A stretch of DNA of 64,000 nucleotides from Bradyrhizobium canariense (GTDB lineage Bacteria > Pseudomonadota > Alphaproteobacteria > Rhizobiales > Xanthobacteraceae), in NCBI RefSeq assembly GCF_018130465.1, contig NZ_JAFCKJ010000004.1:422195-486194 (forward strand), read 5' to 3'. This document shows positions 8,280 through 16,092 of the stretch, in pieces (the stretch's first letter is position 1; each line of letters opens with the position of its first letter). The notes under the pieces were generated by a model. The model made no database searches and was not told the origin of the DNA. It was given only the letters and a program-made list of their open reading frames with translations. A program made the translations under genes and the position numbers.

Positions 8280-8678
8280 ATGACACTCGCGGAATGGTGC
8301 GTCCTTGGAGCGCTGCTGCTTTATCTGTCGACGATCGTCTCGATCAAATGGATTCGGTTTCGCGGATTCGACAATTCGCGGCCGCGCGACCCCGCCTTCT
8401 TCGAGGACGCCATCGCGCAGCGCGCGCTCGGCGCCCACCAGAACGGCATCGAAACCTTTCCGTTCTTCGCCTTCGCGGTGCTGCTGGCCGAATACAGGGA
8501 TTCGCCGCAGCGCCTGATCGACGAGCTCGCGGCGCTGTTCCTGATCGTGCGGATCGCCTATGTGCTGACCTATCTCGGCAACCGCCCGACGCTGCGCTCG
8601 ATCCTCTGGAGCATCGGCTTTGCGATCAATCTCGGAATCTTCTTCATGCCGGTGTTGAAGCGGTTTCTGCCGGTGTGA
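8280..8678 (+). CDS. MAPEG-family membrane protein
   Basis: 132 residues from the ATG at 8280, chosen for the GGGGGAGGGA ribosome site 5 bases before it (the frame is open back to 8109). Four hydrophobic spans are visible: 7-23, ~58-75, ~88-105 and ~110-128. The segment RALGAHQNGIETFPFFAFAV carries the N.E..P.F motif of membrane-associated eicosanoid/glutathione metabolism (MAPEG) proteins; RIAYVLTYLGNRPTLRSILW matches the C-terminal part. Bacterial members include glutathione-dependent enzymes and proteins of unknown activity. Divergent from hemH. Confidence 0.85.
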   Translation: MTLAEWCVLGALLLYLSTIVSIKWIRFRGFDNSRPRDPAFFEDAIAQRALGAHQNGIETFPFFAFAVLLAEYRDSPQRLIDELAALFLIVRIAYVLTYLGNRPTLRSILWSIGFAINLGIFFMPVLKRFLPV

Positions 8679-8691
8679 GGTTCACCGCTGC

Positions 8692-8742
8692 CGTGTCCCG
8701 GACGCGGTGCAGCACCCTTGCGCTGCGTCCGGGGCACGAGAG
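8692..8742. repeat. Short copy of the GTGTCCCGGACGCGGTGCAGC repeat
   Basis: GTGTCCCGGACGCGGTGCAGC and GCTGCGTCCGGGGCACGAGAG form a compact hairpin between MAPEG and NicO genes, which converge. It is a shortened version of the elements at 45951, 56021 and 60281. Confidence 0.75.
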
Positions 8743-8748
8743 TCTTGA

Positions 8749-9870
8749 CTAGAAACACGTGGTCCGTTCGGCCGCGATGTAGCCGAACAACAGGCCCGCG
8801 CCGAACAGCAGCACGAGGGCGGCGGCGCCGAATTCGATGCCGCGCATGAACAGCGCGCCGCCGCCGTCGCGGCCCGCGCTGAGGCGACCGGCGATGTCCT
8901 TGGCGGAGACGGCGACGACCGCGATGGCCGCGACCGTGATGGCGGTGCCGAGCCCCATCAGCAGGGTCGCGGCAATGCCGGCCCAGAACAGGCCCTGCGC
9001 GAGCGCGAACACCAGCACCAGGATCGCGCCCGAACAGGGACGGATGCCGACCGTGAGGATCGCACCAAACCCGCGACGCCAGCCGCCGGGCCCGGCGAGC
9101 TCGCTCGGCGTGGGGCCGTGGGAATGGCCGCAATGCTCGTCGTGGACGTGGTCATGCTCGTGGTGGGCATGGGCATGGGCGTGGTCGTGACTGTGATCGT
9201 GGGGATGATGATCATGCGCATCGTGATGGTGGTGACCGTGATCATGATGGTCATGCGGCACGCCCGCGATCGCCGGCACCGGCTGAACCGCCTGGAGGGC
9301 ACGGATGAAAGTGCGGCCCTTGACCCAGACCAGGCGCAGGCCGAACAGCGCGATCAGGGCGTAGCTTGCGATCTCGATCGCGCCTTCCGCCTTGCACATG
9401 GTCTTGGCGGTCGCATTCAGCACCCAGGCCGAGACGCCGACGATCAGGATCGCCACCAGCGACTGCATCAGTGCCGAGGCAAACGACAGTGCGATGCCGC
9501 GCCGCGCGGTCTCGCGGTTGGCGACGAGATAGGAGGCGATCACCGCCTTGCCATGGCCGGGGCCGGCCGCGTGGAAGATGCCATAGGCGAACGAGATGAA
9601 GAGCAGCGTCCACACCGCCGAGCCGTCGGACTTCGCGGCGCGGATGGTCGCCGACATCTGGCGATAGAATTCCGACTGTTTTGCCAAGAGCCAGCCGATG
9701 AGGCCGCTAGCCTCGGGCTCGGCCGCCTGTGCGGGGCGCGGCGCGCCGAACGGATTCTGCGCCAGGAGATTGTGGAGCGCGGCATCGGCTACACCCAACA
9801 CGACAACAACAGCAGCGCAGGCGAGCAGCCCGCGTGCGAGCGGGGAATGAAGACGACCGCTCAAGGGCAA
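8749..9870 (-). CDS. Nickel/cobalt permease, NicO/RcnA family
   Basis: 373 residues, inner membrane. About six spans are seen; the family motifs are FAYGIFHAAGPGHGKAVIAS (H.{4}GPGHGKA) and VGIRPCSGAILVLVFALAQG. A His/Asp-rich cytoplasmic loop (about 204-250, dozens of His such as HDHGHHHHDAHDHHPHD) sits between spans, as in RcnA-type Ni/Co exporters. The start overlaps the DUF1007 gene by 10 bases, so the two are translationally coupled. DUF1007 proteins commonly accompany NicO permeases and are thought to be periplasmic partners. Direction of transport (export versus uptake) cannot be read from sequence; export is more usual for the His-loop type. Confidence 0.88.
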   Translation of the reverse strand: MPLSGRLHSPLARGLLACAAVVVVLGVADAALHNLLAQNPFGAPRPAQAAEPEASGLIGWLLAKQSEFYRQMSATIRAAKSDGSAVWTLLFISFAYGIFHAAGPGHGKAVIASYLVANRETARRGIALSFASALMQSLVAILIVGVSAWVLNATAKTMCKAEGAIEIASYALIALFGLRLVWVKGRTFIRALQAVQPVPAIAGVPHDHHDHGHHHHDAHDHHPHDHSHDHAHAHAHHEHDHVHDEHCGHSHGPTPSELAGPGGWRRGFGAILTVGIRPCSGAILVLVFALAQGLFWAGIAATLLMGLGTAITVAAIAVVAVSAKDIAGRLSAGRDGGGALFMRGIEFGAAALVLLFGAGLLFGYIAAERTTCF

Positions 9871-10499
9871 TCCACCGTGATCTTGTTGGCGAACATCATG
9901 CCGAAATTCGAGTTCTCGCCGTTCATGAATGTCTGCTCGTTGAGCTTCTGGGCACTCGCGGTGCCGTCGCTCGGGCGCTCAAGCTTCATCTGGCAGCCCG
10001 CGGGCGCGCCGACCAGCTTGACCGGATTGTCCTTGGCCATCTGGAAGTCGATGAAGAAGGAGCGGTCGAACACTTCGAGCACCAGCTGCTTGGGCTTGAC
10101 CGGGTTCTTCAGCCGCAGCGTGAAGTGCAGGGTCAGCACCGTATCCTTGTAGTCGAGGAAGTAGTCGACCGGCTCCTGGAATCGCTCCTTCTTGCCGTCG
10201 GCTCGCGCGAAGGTGAAGTAGGCGTATTCCTTCAGCGACTCGACATTGGTCTGCGCCAGCGGCCCGAGCTCCTCGCGCGTATAGGTGCCCTTGATCTTGC
10301 TCTCGAGCCCCTGCACCGCATAGGCCGAGAACATGTCGTCGAAGGTCCAGGCGTGGCGCACGCCGGTGATGGTGCCGTCCTCGGCGTAGAGCAGCTGGCT
10401 GGTCGCGGTGATCCAGACATGCGGATGCGCTCGCGCCGCGCCAGCCGCGAGCGACAGGGCGACGGCGAGCAGCAGCCCGAACAGGGCGCGCATACCCAT
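9861..10499 (-). CDS. DUF1007 periplasmic protein
   Basis: 212 residues with a cleavable signal (MGMRALFGLLLAVALSLAAGAARAH). The mature start HPHVWITATSQLLYAEDGTI and GVRHAWTFDDMFSAYAVQGL are DUF1007 (PF06226) signatures; the exposed His pair right after cleavage suggests metal contact (inference). It starts inside the stop of dcp (ATGA overlap) and its end overlaps the NicO start by 10 bases. Family members nearly always neighbour NicO permeases and may pass Ni/Co to or from them. Confidence 0.88.
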   Translation of the reverse strand: MGMRALFGLLLAVALSLAAGAARAHPHVWITATSQLLYAEDGTITGVRHAWTFDDMFSAYAVQGLESKIKGTYTREELGPLAQTNVESLKEYAYFTFARADGKKERFQEPVDYFLDYKDTVLTLHFTLRLKNPVKPKQLVLEVFDRSFFIDFQMAKDNPVKLVGAPAGCQMKLERPSDGTASAQKLNEQTFMNGENSNFGMMFANKITVDCP

Positions 10500-12580
10500 C
10501 AGGCCGCCTTCGGGGCGTCGAGCAGGCCGCGACGGCGCAAGAGCGCGTCCGGCTCCGGCGGCCGGCCGCGGAAGGCCTCATAGGCGGCTTCCGGATCGAC
10601 CGATCCGCCCGAGGAGTAGATGTCGTCGTGCAGGCGCTTGGCCACGGCGGGATCGAAGATGTTGCCGGCCTCCTCGAACGCGCCGAAGGCGTCGGCGTCC
10701 ATCACCTCCGACCACATGTAGCTGTAATAGCCGGCGGCATAATGGTCGCCGGTGAAGATGTGACCGAATTGCGTGGGACGGTGACGCAGCGAGATCTCCT
10801 CGGGCATGCCGATCTTCTCCAGCTCCTTCTTCTCGAAGGCGCGGACATCCTGCGTGGCGGAGGCCGGCTGGGTGTGGAATTCGAGATCGACCAGCGCCGA
10901 GGAGACGAACTCGACCGTGGCAAAGCCCTGGTTGAATTTTCGCGCGGCAAGGAAGCGTTGCAGGAGGTCGTCCGGCAGCGGCTCGCCGGTCTGGTAGTGG
11001 CGGGCAAACTTTTGCAGCACCTCGGGTCGTTCCTGCCAGTGCTCGTAGAGCTGGGACGGCAGCTCGACGAAGTCGGTGAACACGGATGTGCCCGACAGCG
11101 AGGGATAGGTCACGTTGGAGAGCATGCCGTGCAGGCCATGACCGAACTCGTGGAACAGGGTACGGGCATCGTCGGGCGACAGCAGCGAAGGCTCCCCGCC
11201 CGCGCCCTTGGAGAAGTTGCAGATGTTGAGGATCAGCGGCGCGATCTCGCCGTCGAGCTTCTGCTGGTCGCGCAGCGAGGTCATCCAGGCGCCGGAGCGC
11301 TTCGACGGCCGGGCGAAGTAGTCGCCATAGAACAGCGCCTTGTGCTTGCCGTCCGGCCCCTTCATCTCCCAGACCCGGACGTCCGGATGCCAGACCGGCA
11401 CATCCTTGCGCTCCTCGAAGGTAACGCCGAACAGGCGGGTGGCGCAGTCGAAGGCGGCAGCGATCATGTGGTCGAGCGCGAGATACGGCTTGATCGCGGC
11501 GTCGTCGAAATTGGCGCGCTGAAGGCGCAGCTTTTCGGCATAGAAGCGCCAATCCCAGGAGGCGAGCTTGAAATTGCCGCCCTCCTCCGTGATCAGCGCC
11601 TGCATGTCGTCGCGGTCGGCGAGCGCCCGCGCCCGCGCCGGCTTCCAGACCCGCTCCAGAAGTCCGCGCACCGCTTCCGGCGTCTTGGCCATGGAATCCT
11701 CGAGCCGGTAGGCCGCGAAGGTCGGGTAACCCAGGAGATTGGCGCTCTCCTCGCGCAGCTTCAGGACCTCGACGATGGTCGTGTTGTTGTCGTTGGAATT
11801 GCCGTTGTCGCCCCGCGCGGTGAAGGCCTTGTAGACCTTCTCGCGCAGGTCACGCCGAGCCGAGCTCTTCAGGAACTGTTCGACCGAGGAGCGCGACAGC
11901 GTGACGATGGCCTTGCCGGCCATGCCGCGTTCTTCTGCCGCAGCCTTGGCGCTGGCGACAAAACTCTCCGGCAGGCCCTGGCGGTCGGCTTCGCCGAGCT
12001 CCATGAACCATTCCTGCTCGTCGCCGAGCAGATGATGACTGAAACTGGTGCCGAGCTGGGCGAGTCTCTCGTTGATCTCCGCCATCCGCGTCTTGGCCTC
12101 TTCGGAGAGGCCGGCGCCCGAGCGGTGGAAGCGGGTGTAGGTGCGCTCGAGCAGGCGGAGCTGTTCCGGTGTCAGACCGAGATTGGCGCGGTTCTCGTGC
12201 AGCTGGGCGATGCGGCCAAACAGCACGGCGTTCATCATGATCGGATTCCAGTGCCGCGCCATCCGCAAGGAAACCTCCTTGTCGATCTCCAGGATGGCCG
12301 GGTTGGAATGCGCCGAGACGAGGTCGTAGAAGACCGACGCGACCTTGCTGAGCAGCTTGCCCGAGCGCTCCAGCGCCGTGATGGTGTTGGCGAAGTCGGC
12401 CGCGGTCGGGTCGCTGGTGATCGCGGCGATCTCGGCGGAGTGGTCGGCGAAGGCCTGCTCGAAGGCCGGGAGGAAGTGCTCCGGCTTGATCTCGTCGAAG
12501 GGCGGGGTCGCAAACGGCGTCACCCAGGCCTTCAGCAGCGGGTTGGTCTCGGAGTCCGTAGTTTGGCGGGGTTCTGACAT
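10499..12580 (-). CDS. dcp: M3-family metallopeptidase, peptidyl-dipeptidase Dcp type
   Basis: 693 residues from ATG 12580; the frame is open a further 99 codons upstream but homologues begin with MSEP-type N-termini like this one. The zinc site is LFHEFGHGLHGMLSNVTYPS (HExxH), and SGTSVFTDFVELPSQLYEHW with the downstream FGHIFTGDHYAAGYYSYMWS tyrosine cluster are M3 signatures. The DFVELPSQ context resembles Dcp more than oligopeptidase A, though the two are hard to separate. It degrades short peptides in the cytoplasm. It overlaps DUF1007 by ATGA, so it heads a coupled three-gene string with the NicO system. Confidence 0.93.
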   Translation of the reverse strand: MSEPRQTTDSETNPLLKAWVTPFATPPFDEIKPEHFLPAFEQAFADHSAEIAAITSDPTAADFANTITALERSGKLLSKVASVFYDLVSAHSNPAILEIDKEVSLRMARHWNPIMMNAVLFGRIAQLHENRANLGLTPEQLRLLERTYTRFHRSGAGLSEEAKTRMAEINERLAQLGTSFSHHLLGDEQEWFMELGEADRQGLPESFVASAKAAAEERGMAGKAIVTLSRSSVEQFLKSSARRDLREKVYKAFTARGDNGNSNDNNTTIVEVLKLREESANLLGYPTFAAYRLEDSMAKTPEAVRGLLERVWKPARARALADRDDMQALITEEGGNFKLASWDWRFYAEKLRLQRANFDDAAIKPYLALDHMIAAAFDCATRLFGVTFEERKDVPVWHPDVRVWEMKGPDGKHKALFYGDYFARPSKRSGAWMTSLRDQQKLDGEIAPLILNICNFSKGAGGEPSLLSPDDARTLFHEFGHGLHGMLSNVTYPSLSGTSVFTDFVELPSQLYEHWQERPEVLQKFARHYQTGEPLPDDLLQRFLAARKFNQGFATVEFVSSALVDLEFHTQPASATQDVRAFEKKELEKIGMPEEISLRHRPTQFGHIFTGDHYAAGYYSYMWSEVMDADAFGAFEEAGNIFDPAVAKRLHDDIYSSGGSVDPEAAYEAFRGRPPEPDALLRRRGLLDAPKAA

Positions 12581-12716
12581 CGCAAGTCTCGATTTTGTGG
12601 CTCGATTGTTGCGGCCAGCTATAGCACGCGATGGGGCTTTTTTGGGCCATTTGCCCTTGCTCCCGGCCGCCTTTTCGAGGAGATTGCGGCCCTTCAAGCC
12701 TAGGACCCCTGAGCTC

Positions 12717-12971
12717 ATGAACGCGACCTCCTCGTCTTCCCGTCGAATCGTCTGGCCGAGCGTCATCACCGTCATCAGCGCCGCCATCCTGATCGGCGCC
12801 GAGGTGTTCGGCGCGGCGTTTGCCGGCGGCTGGGCGCTCGCGATCCTGTTCGGGCTGGGCGAGCAGGGCACGCACATCCTTCAGGCCGCGCTGTTCGCGC
12901 TCGGCGTTCTCGTGATGACTGCCTTCATCCGCGCCGCTCAGCGCGTCGAGCCGTTCACGAAGCGCGGCTGA
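12717..12971 (+). CDS. Small two-span membrane protein, unknown
   Basis: 84 residues beginning MNATSSSSRRIVWPSVITV. Two hydrophobic helices (about 14-38 and 45-70: VISAAILIGAEVFGAAFAGGW; ILQAALFALGVLVMTAFI) separated by a short Gly-rich turn, then a charged tail RAAQRVEPFTKRG. Codon use has high GC third positions like its neighbours. Divergent from dcp with a 136-base gap. I do not recognise the family; it is probably a conserved Bradyrhizobium membrane peptide. Confidence 0.7.
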   Translation: MNATSSSSRRIVWPSVITVISAAILIGAEVFGAAFAGGWALAILFGLGEQGTHILQAALFALGVLVMTAFIRAAQRVEPFTKRG

Positions 12972-13096
12972 CGCTTCCTCGCGTACGAGAGACACGCGCG
13001 CGCGGAAAAACTTAACGCGCGTTCATCTTCCGCGTCGCTGGCGCAACACTGCGCAAGCAGATGTTAGGCAATTCTGTTGCCAGCCTAAAAAATCTC

Positions 13097-13125
13097 TTGC
13101 GAACCAGAGTCAAAACACTTATGTG
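13097..13125 (+). promoter_or_regulatory. Candidate sigma-70 promoter for the polyamine leader
   Basis: TTGCGA (13097-13102), a 17-base spacer, then TATGTG (13120-13125), positioned to start transcription near 13132 at the head of the structured leader. Prediction from spacing only. Confidence 0.4.
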
Positions 13126-13131
13126 CGGATT

Positions 13132-13424
13132 GCCCAATTTCGCACGTGCCTGTGGTCGTGTGTCAGTCGGTAGGTATCCGGACAAGAGGCCGGACAGCCG
13201 CCAAGGGGTGAAGAAGCCGAGGGGCTCTTCGGAAGTGCGGAAGTCGGAAGGCTCATAGCCGGAAGACGAAAGCAAACCCGGAGCGTCCAGCATCTCTCTC
13301 AAAGAGATGCCTTGTCGAAGGTGACTTTACTCTTTGCAACCGTGACTGGCAGCCGGAGGCGAACCGGCGCACCCCGCTCTCAACGGGGGACGCGACTTAA
13401 AGCAACGACGGATCGGGCTTTTTT
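13132..13424 (+). ncRNA. speF-type 5' leader RNA (ornithine decarboxylase leader)
   Basis: The 640-base gap between the small membrane gene and the decarboxylase holds dense RNA structure rather than a gene. Visible helices include CCGG-acaagagg-CCGG, GCATCTCT-ctcaa-AGAGATGC (13290-13310), GCCGG-aggcgaa-CCGGC (13352-13368) and CCCCG-ctctcaa-CGGGG (13373-13389), ending with a run of six T at 13419-13424. The segment GTCAGTCGGTAGGTATCCGG and its position ahead of an ornithine decarboxylase match what I recall of the alphaproteobacterial speF motif (Corbino et al. 2005). The T run suggests conditional termination or a processing end. Boundaries are approximate. The remaining ~220 bases to the start codon hold no clear feature. 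Confidence 0.7.
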
Positions 13425-13643
13425 GGTCTCTACCGGCAGTCCAACGCCGGCGCGGGCTACTGAAAAGGCTTGTCCTTCATTGCCAGGTGTGCGGGCGGGA
13501 AAATTCCCAACCAATCCACGGCAGCACAGTCTGATGTGAGTCTTTGGCTCGTCGCGCCTCCATCGCGCGATCTGGCCGGAGCGCTCTTATCCGACGTCAT
13601 TTTTTGAACGGATCCCCGTCGCTGGGCCGTTTGGGAGAGTGCT

Positions 13644-14786
13644 ATGACCGACCGTATCCAGGAATTCCTGCGCAACCGCCGCAGCGAGGGCCTCGACACC
13701 GAACCGTGCCTCGTCGTCGACCTCGAGGTCGTGCGCGACAATTACCAGACCTTCGCCAAGGCGCTGCCCGACAGCCGCGTGTTCTATGCCGTCAAGGCGA
13801 ACCCGGCGCCGGAAGTGCTGGCTTTGCTCGCCTCCATGGGCTCCTGCTTCGACACCGCGACGGTCGCCGAGATCGAGATGGCGCTGGCCGCCGGTGCGAC
13901 GCCCGACCGCATCTCCTACGGCAACACGATCAAGAAGGAGCGCGACATCGCGCGCGCCTTCGCGCTCGGCATTCGGCTGTTCGCGGTTGATTGCGCCGCC
14001 GAGGTCGAGAAGGTCGCCCGTGCCGCTCCCGGCGCAAAAGTGTTCTGCCGCATCCTCTATGACTGCGCCGGCGCCGAATGGCCGCTGTCGCGCAAGTTCG
14101 GCTGCGATCCGGAGATGGCCGTCGACGTGCTCGACGTCGCCAAGCGTCTGGGCCTGGAGCCGTACGGCATCTCCTTCCATGTCGGCTCGCAGCAGCGCAA
14201 GGTGAAGGCGTGGGACCGTGCGCTGGCGATGGCCTCGCAGGTATTCCGCGACTGCGCCGAGCGCGGCATCAACCTGACCATGGTCAACATGGGCGGCGGT
14301 TTCCCGACCAAGTACCTGAAGGACGTGCCGCCGGTGGTCACCTACGGCCGGTCGATCTTCCGCGCGCTGCGCAAGCACTTCGGCAACCAGATTCCGGAGA
14401 CCATCATCGAGCCGGGCCGCGGCATGGTGGGCAACGCCGGCATCATCGAATCCGAGGTCGTGCTCATCTCGAAGAAGAGCGACGAGGACGAGGTGCGCTG
14501 GGTCTATCTGGACATCGGCAAGTTCGGCGGCCTCGCCGAGACCATGGACGAGTCGATCCGCTACGCCATCCGCACCCCGCATGACGGTGCGGACATGACG
14601 CCGTGCGTGCTCGCGGGCCCGACCTGCGACAGCGCCGACGTGCTGTACGAGAAGAACCCGTATCCGCTTCCGGTGACGCTCGAGATCGGCGACAAGCTGC
14701 TGATCGAAGGCACCGGGGCCTATACGTCGACCTACTCGGCGGTGGCGTTCAACGGTATCCCGCCGCTGAAGACCTACCACATCTGA
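13644..14786 (+). CDS. Ornithine (lysine/ornithine) decarboxylase, fold-III PLP enzyme
   Basis: Decarboxylates ornithine to putrescine (possibly also lysine to cadaverine). 380 residues from ATG 13644 with GGGAGAG upstream. PLP lysine is K51 in FYAVKANPAPEVL; ISFHVGSQQRKVKAW carries the His that stacks on PLP; VNMGGGFPTKY and IEPGRGMVGNAG bind phosphate; AGPTCDSADVLYE supplies the dimer-interface catalytic Cys and Asp. Length and order match eukaryotic-type alphaproteobacterial ODCs, not the 700-residue inducible SpeF. It sits behind the speF leader and upstream of homospermidine synthase, so putrescine made here feeds that enzyme. Confidence 0.95.
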   Translation: MTDRIQEFLRNRRSEGLDTEPCLVVDLEVVRDNYQTFAKALPDSRVFYAVKANPAPEVLALLASMGSCFDTATVAEIEMALAAGATPDRISYGNTIKKERDIARAFALGIRLFAVDCAAEVEKVARAAPGAKVFCRILYDCAGAEWPLSRKFGCDPEMAVDVLDVAKRLGLEPYGISFHVGSQQRKVKAWDRALAMASQVFRDCAERGINLTMVNMGGGFPTKYLKDVPPVVTYGRSIFRALRKHFGNQIPETIIEPGRGMVGNAGIIESEVVLISKKSDEDEVRWVYLDIGKFGGLAETMDESIRYAIRTPHDGADMTPCVLAGPTCDSADVLYEKNPYPLPVTLEIGDKLLIEGTGAYTSTYSAVAFNGIPPLKTYHI

Positions 14787-14830
14787 TTTGCCACATCTGA
14801 TCCGCCTCTCGGCTGAGGCCTGACGAACCC

Positions 14831-14852
14831 GGGAGCCGGCTTGCCGGCTCCC
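14831..14852 (+). terminator. Strong hairpin after the decarboxylase gene
   Basis: GGGAGCCGGC-TT-GCCGGCTCCC is a perfect 10-bp stem 45 bases past the stop codon. No T run follows, so it may be a stabiliser or an imperfect terminator. Confidence 0.55.
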
Positions 14853-14931
14853 TCCCTGACATTTCGATTTCTGACGACGCCTTGGACGGCGTGCCTCGCG
14901 CACGTCCGATTCAAGCGGGGACTGACGCGCC

Positions 14932-15519
14932 ATGACTGCTTTTCGGAAGACACAGGTTGCCCTCACTTCGAAAGCCTCTCCGTTCGCGATCCGTGCGGAG
15001 CGTGCTGCCGACGTTGCGATGCGTGAAGCGCTGCTCGATGCGTCCTTTGGCGAGAACCGCCATGACCGCACCTGCCAGCGCCTGCGCGACGGACGCGCAC
15101 CCGCTGCCGGCCTTGCGCTGGCCGCCGTGCGCGAGGGGACACTCGTGGGAACCGTGCGGCTGTGGCACGTCAGCGCCGGAGGCAGGTCCGCTCTGGTCCT
15201 CGGACCGCTGGCGGTGGACCCTGCCTGCCGCGAGCTCGGGATCGGCGCCGCGCTGATGCAACAAGCGTTGGCCGCCGCCCGGGCGCGCGGGCATGCCGCC
15301 GTGATCCTGCTCGGCGATGCCCCCTATTACGCCCGCTTCGGCTTCTCGGCCGAGAACACCGGCGAGCTGTCGCTGCCCGGCCCGTTCGAACGCGATCGCC
15401 TGCTGGCGATCGAATTCACGGCGGGCGCGCTGGACGGCGCAGCCGGGATGATCGTCCCGACCGGCGCGGCCCTGCCCAAACGGAGGGTAGTTCGCGGCCT
15501 CGAGGCGCACGCGGCCTAA
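14932..15519 (+). CDS. GNAT-family N-acetyltransferase
   Basis: 195 residues. LVLGPLAVDPACRELGIGAALMQ is the acetyl-CoA binding motif A (R/Q-x-x-G-x-G/A), and ILLGDAPYYARFGFS is the motif-B end typical of the YhbS-like subfamily. The N-terminal 15 residues are extra. It lies between the decarboxylase and RidA/homospermidine synthase genes on the same strand, which raises the possibility of acetylating a polyamine or its precursor, but YhbS-like proteins elsewhere have broad or unknown substrates. Weak ribosome site (GCGGGG). Confidence 0.85.
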   Translation: MTAFRKTQVALTSKASPFAIRAERAADVAMREALLDASFGENRHDRTCQRLRDGRAPAAGLALAAVREGTLVGTVRLWHVSAGGRSALVLGPLAVDPACRELGIGAALMQQALAAARARGHAAVILLGDAPYYARFGFSAENTGELSLPGPFERDRLLAIEFTAGALDGAAGMIVPTGAALPKRRVVRGLEAHAA

Positions 15520-15654
15520 GGGATTGCCATGATGGCGACGACCGAAGCCGCGTCCCGCGGCGATGCCCGCGCGCGCCCGTTCCTTTAGGGTTGCGCAGGC
15601 CCGAGAAACGCCCTTTAACCCGCCAAACACCCCCTTCAGCCGAGGCCCACGACC

Positions 15655-16044
15655 ATGTCCCGTCGCCTGCTCTCCACCGGCTCTCCCCTCGAGAAGACCG
15701 TCGGCTACAGCCGCGCCGTGATCGACGGCGATTTCGCCTTTGTCGCGGGAACCACCGGCTACGACTACACCACGATGACGATGCCGGCCGATGTCACGAG
15801 CCAGTCACGCAACTGCTTCAAGACCATCGAAGCCGCCCTAAAGGAGGGTGGGTTCGAGATGGCCGATATCGTCCGTGCGACCTACTACGTCACCGACGCC
15901 AGCACCATCGATGCCCACTTCGCCGTCTGCGGCGAGGTTCTCGGCGACATCAGGCCGGCTGCGACGTTGCTGGTCGTCTCCGCCCTCGCCAGGCCCGAGA
16001 TGAAGGTCGAGATCGAAGTCACCGCCAAGCGCCGCAGCGCCTGA
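15655..16044 (+). CDS. RidA-family protein (enamine/imine deaminase-like)
   Basis: 129 residues, standard for the YjgF/YER057c/UK114 family. Conserved elements include the FAFVAGTTGYD strand, QSRNCFKTIEAALKEGGFEM, VRATYYVTD, and RPAATLLVVSALARPEMKVEIEV with the substrate-carboxylate Arg and the closing Glu. RidA hydrolyses reactive enamines and imines released by PLP enzymes. Its location between a PLP decarboxylase and homospermidine synthase, which works through imine intermediates, suggests local clean-up of by-products (inference). It ends 48 bases before the hss start codon. Confidence 0.9.
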   Translation: MSRRLLSTGSPLEKTVGYSRAVIDGDFAFVAGTTGYDYTTMTMPADVTSQSRNCFKTIEAALKEGGFEMADIVRATYYVTDASTIDAHFAVCGEVLGDIRPAATLLVVSALARPEMKVEIEVTAKRRSA

Positions 16045-16092
16045 TCCATCCCTCAACATTTGTTCGCCAGCACGTTCCGGAGAAACCATCCC

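Noticed and set aside
9118-10152. Met/Val/Gly/His-rich plus-strand frame over the His-rich NicO loop.
   Set aside because: Caused by reverse-complementing the CAC/GAC-rich His loop; the same artefact appears over the CobW His loop near 20024.
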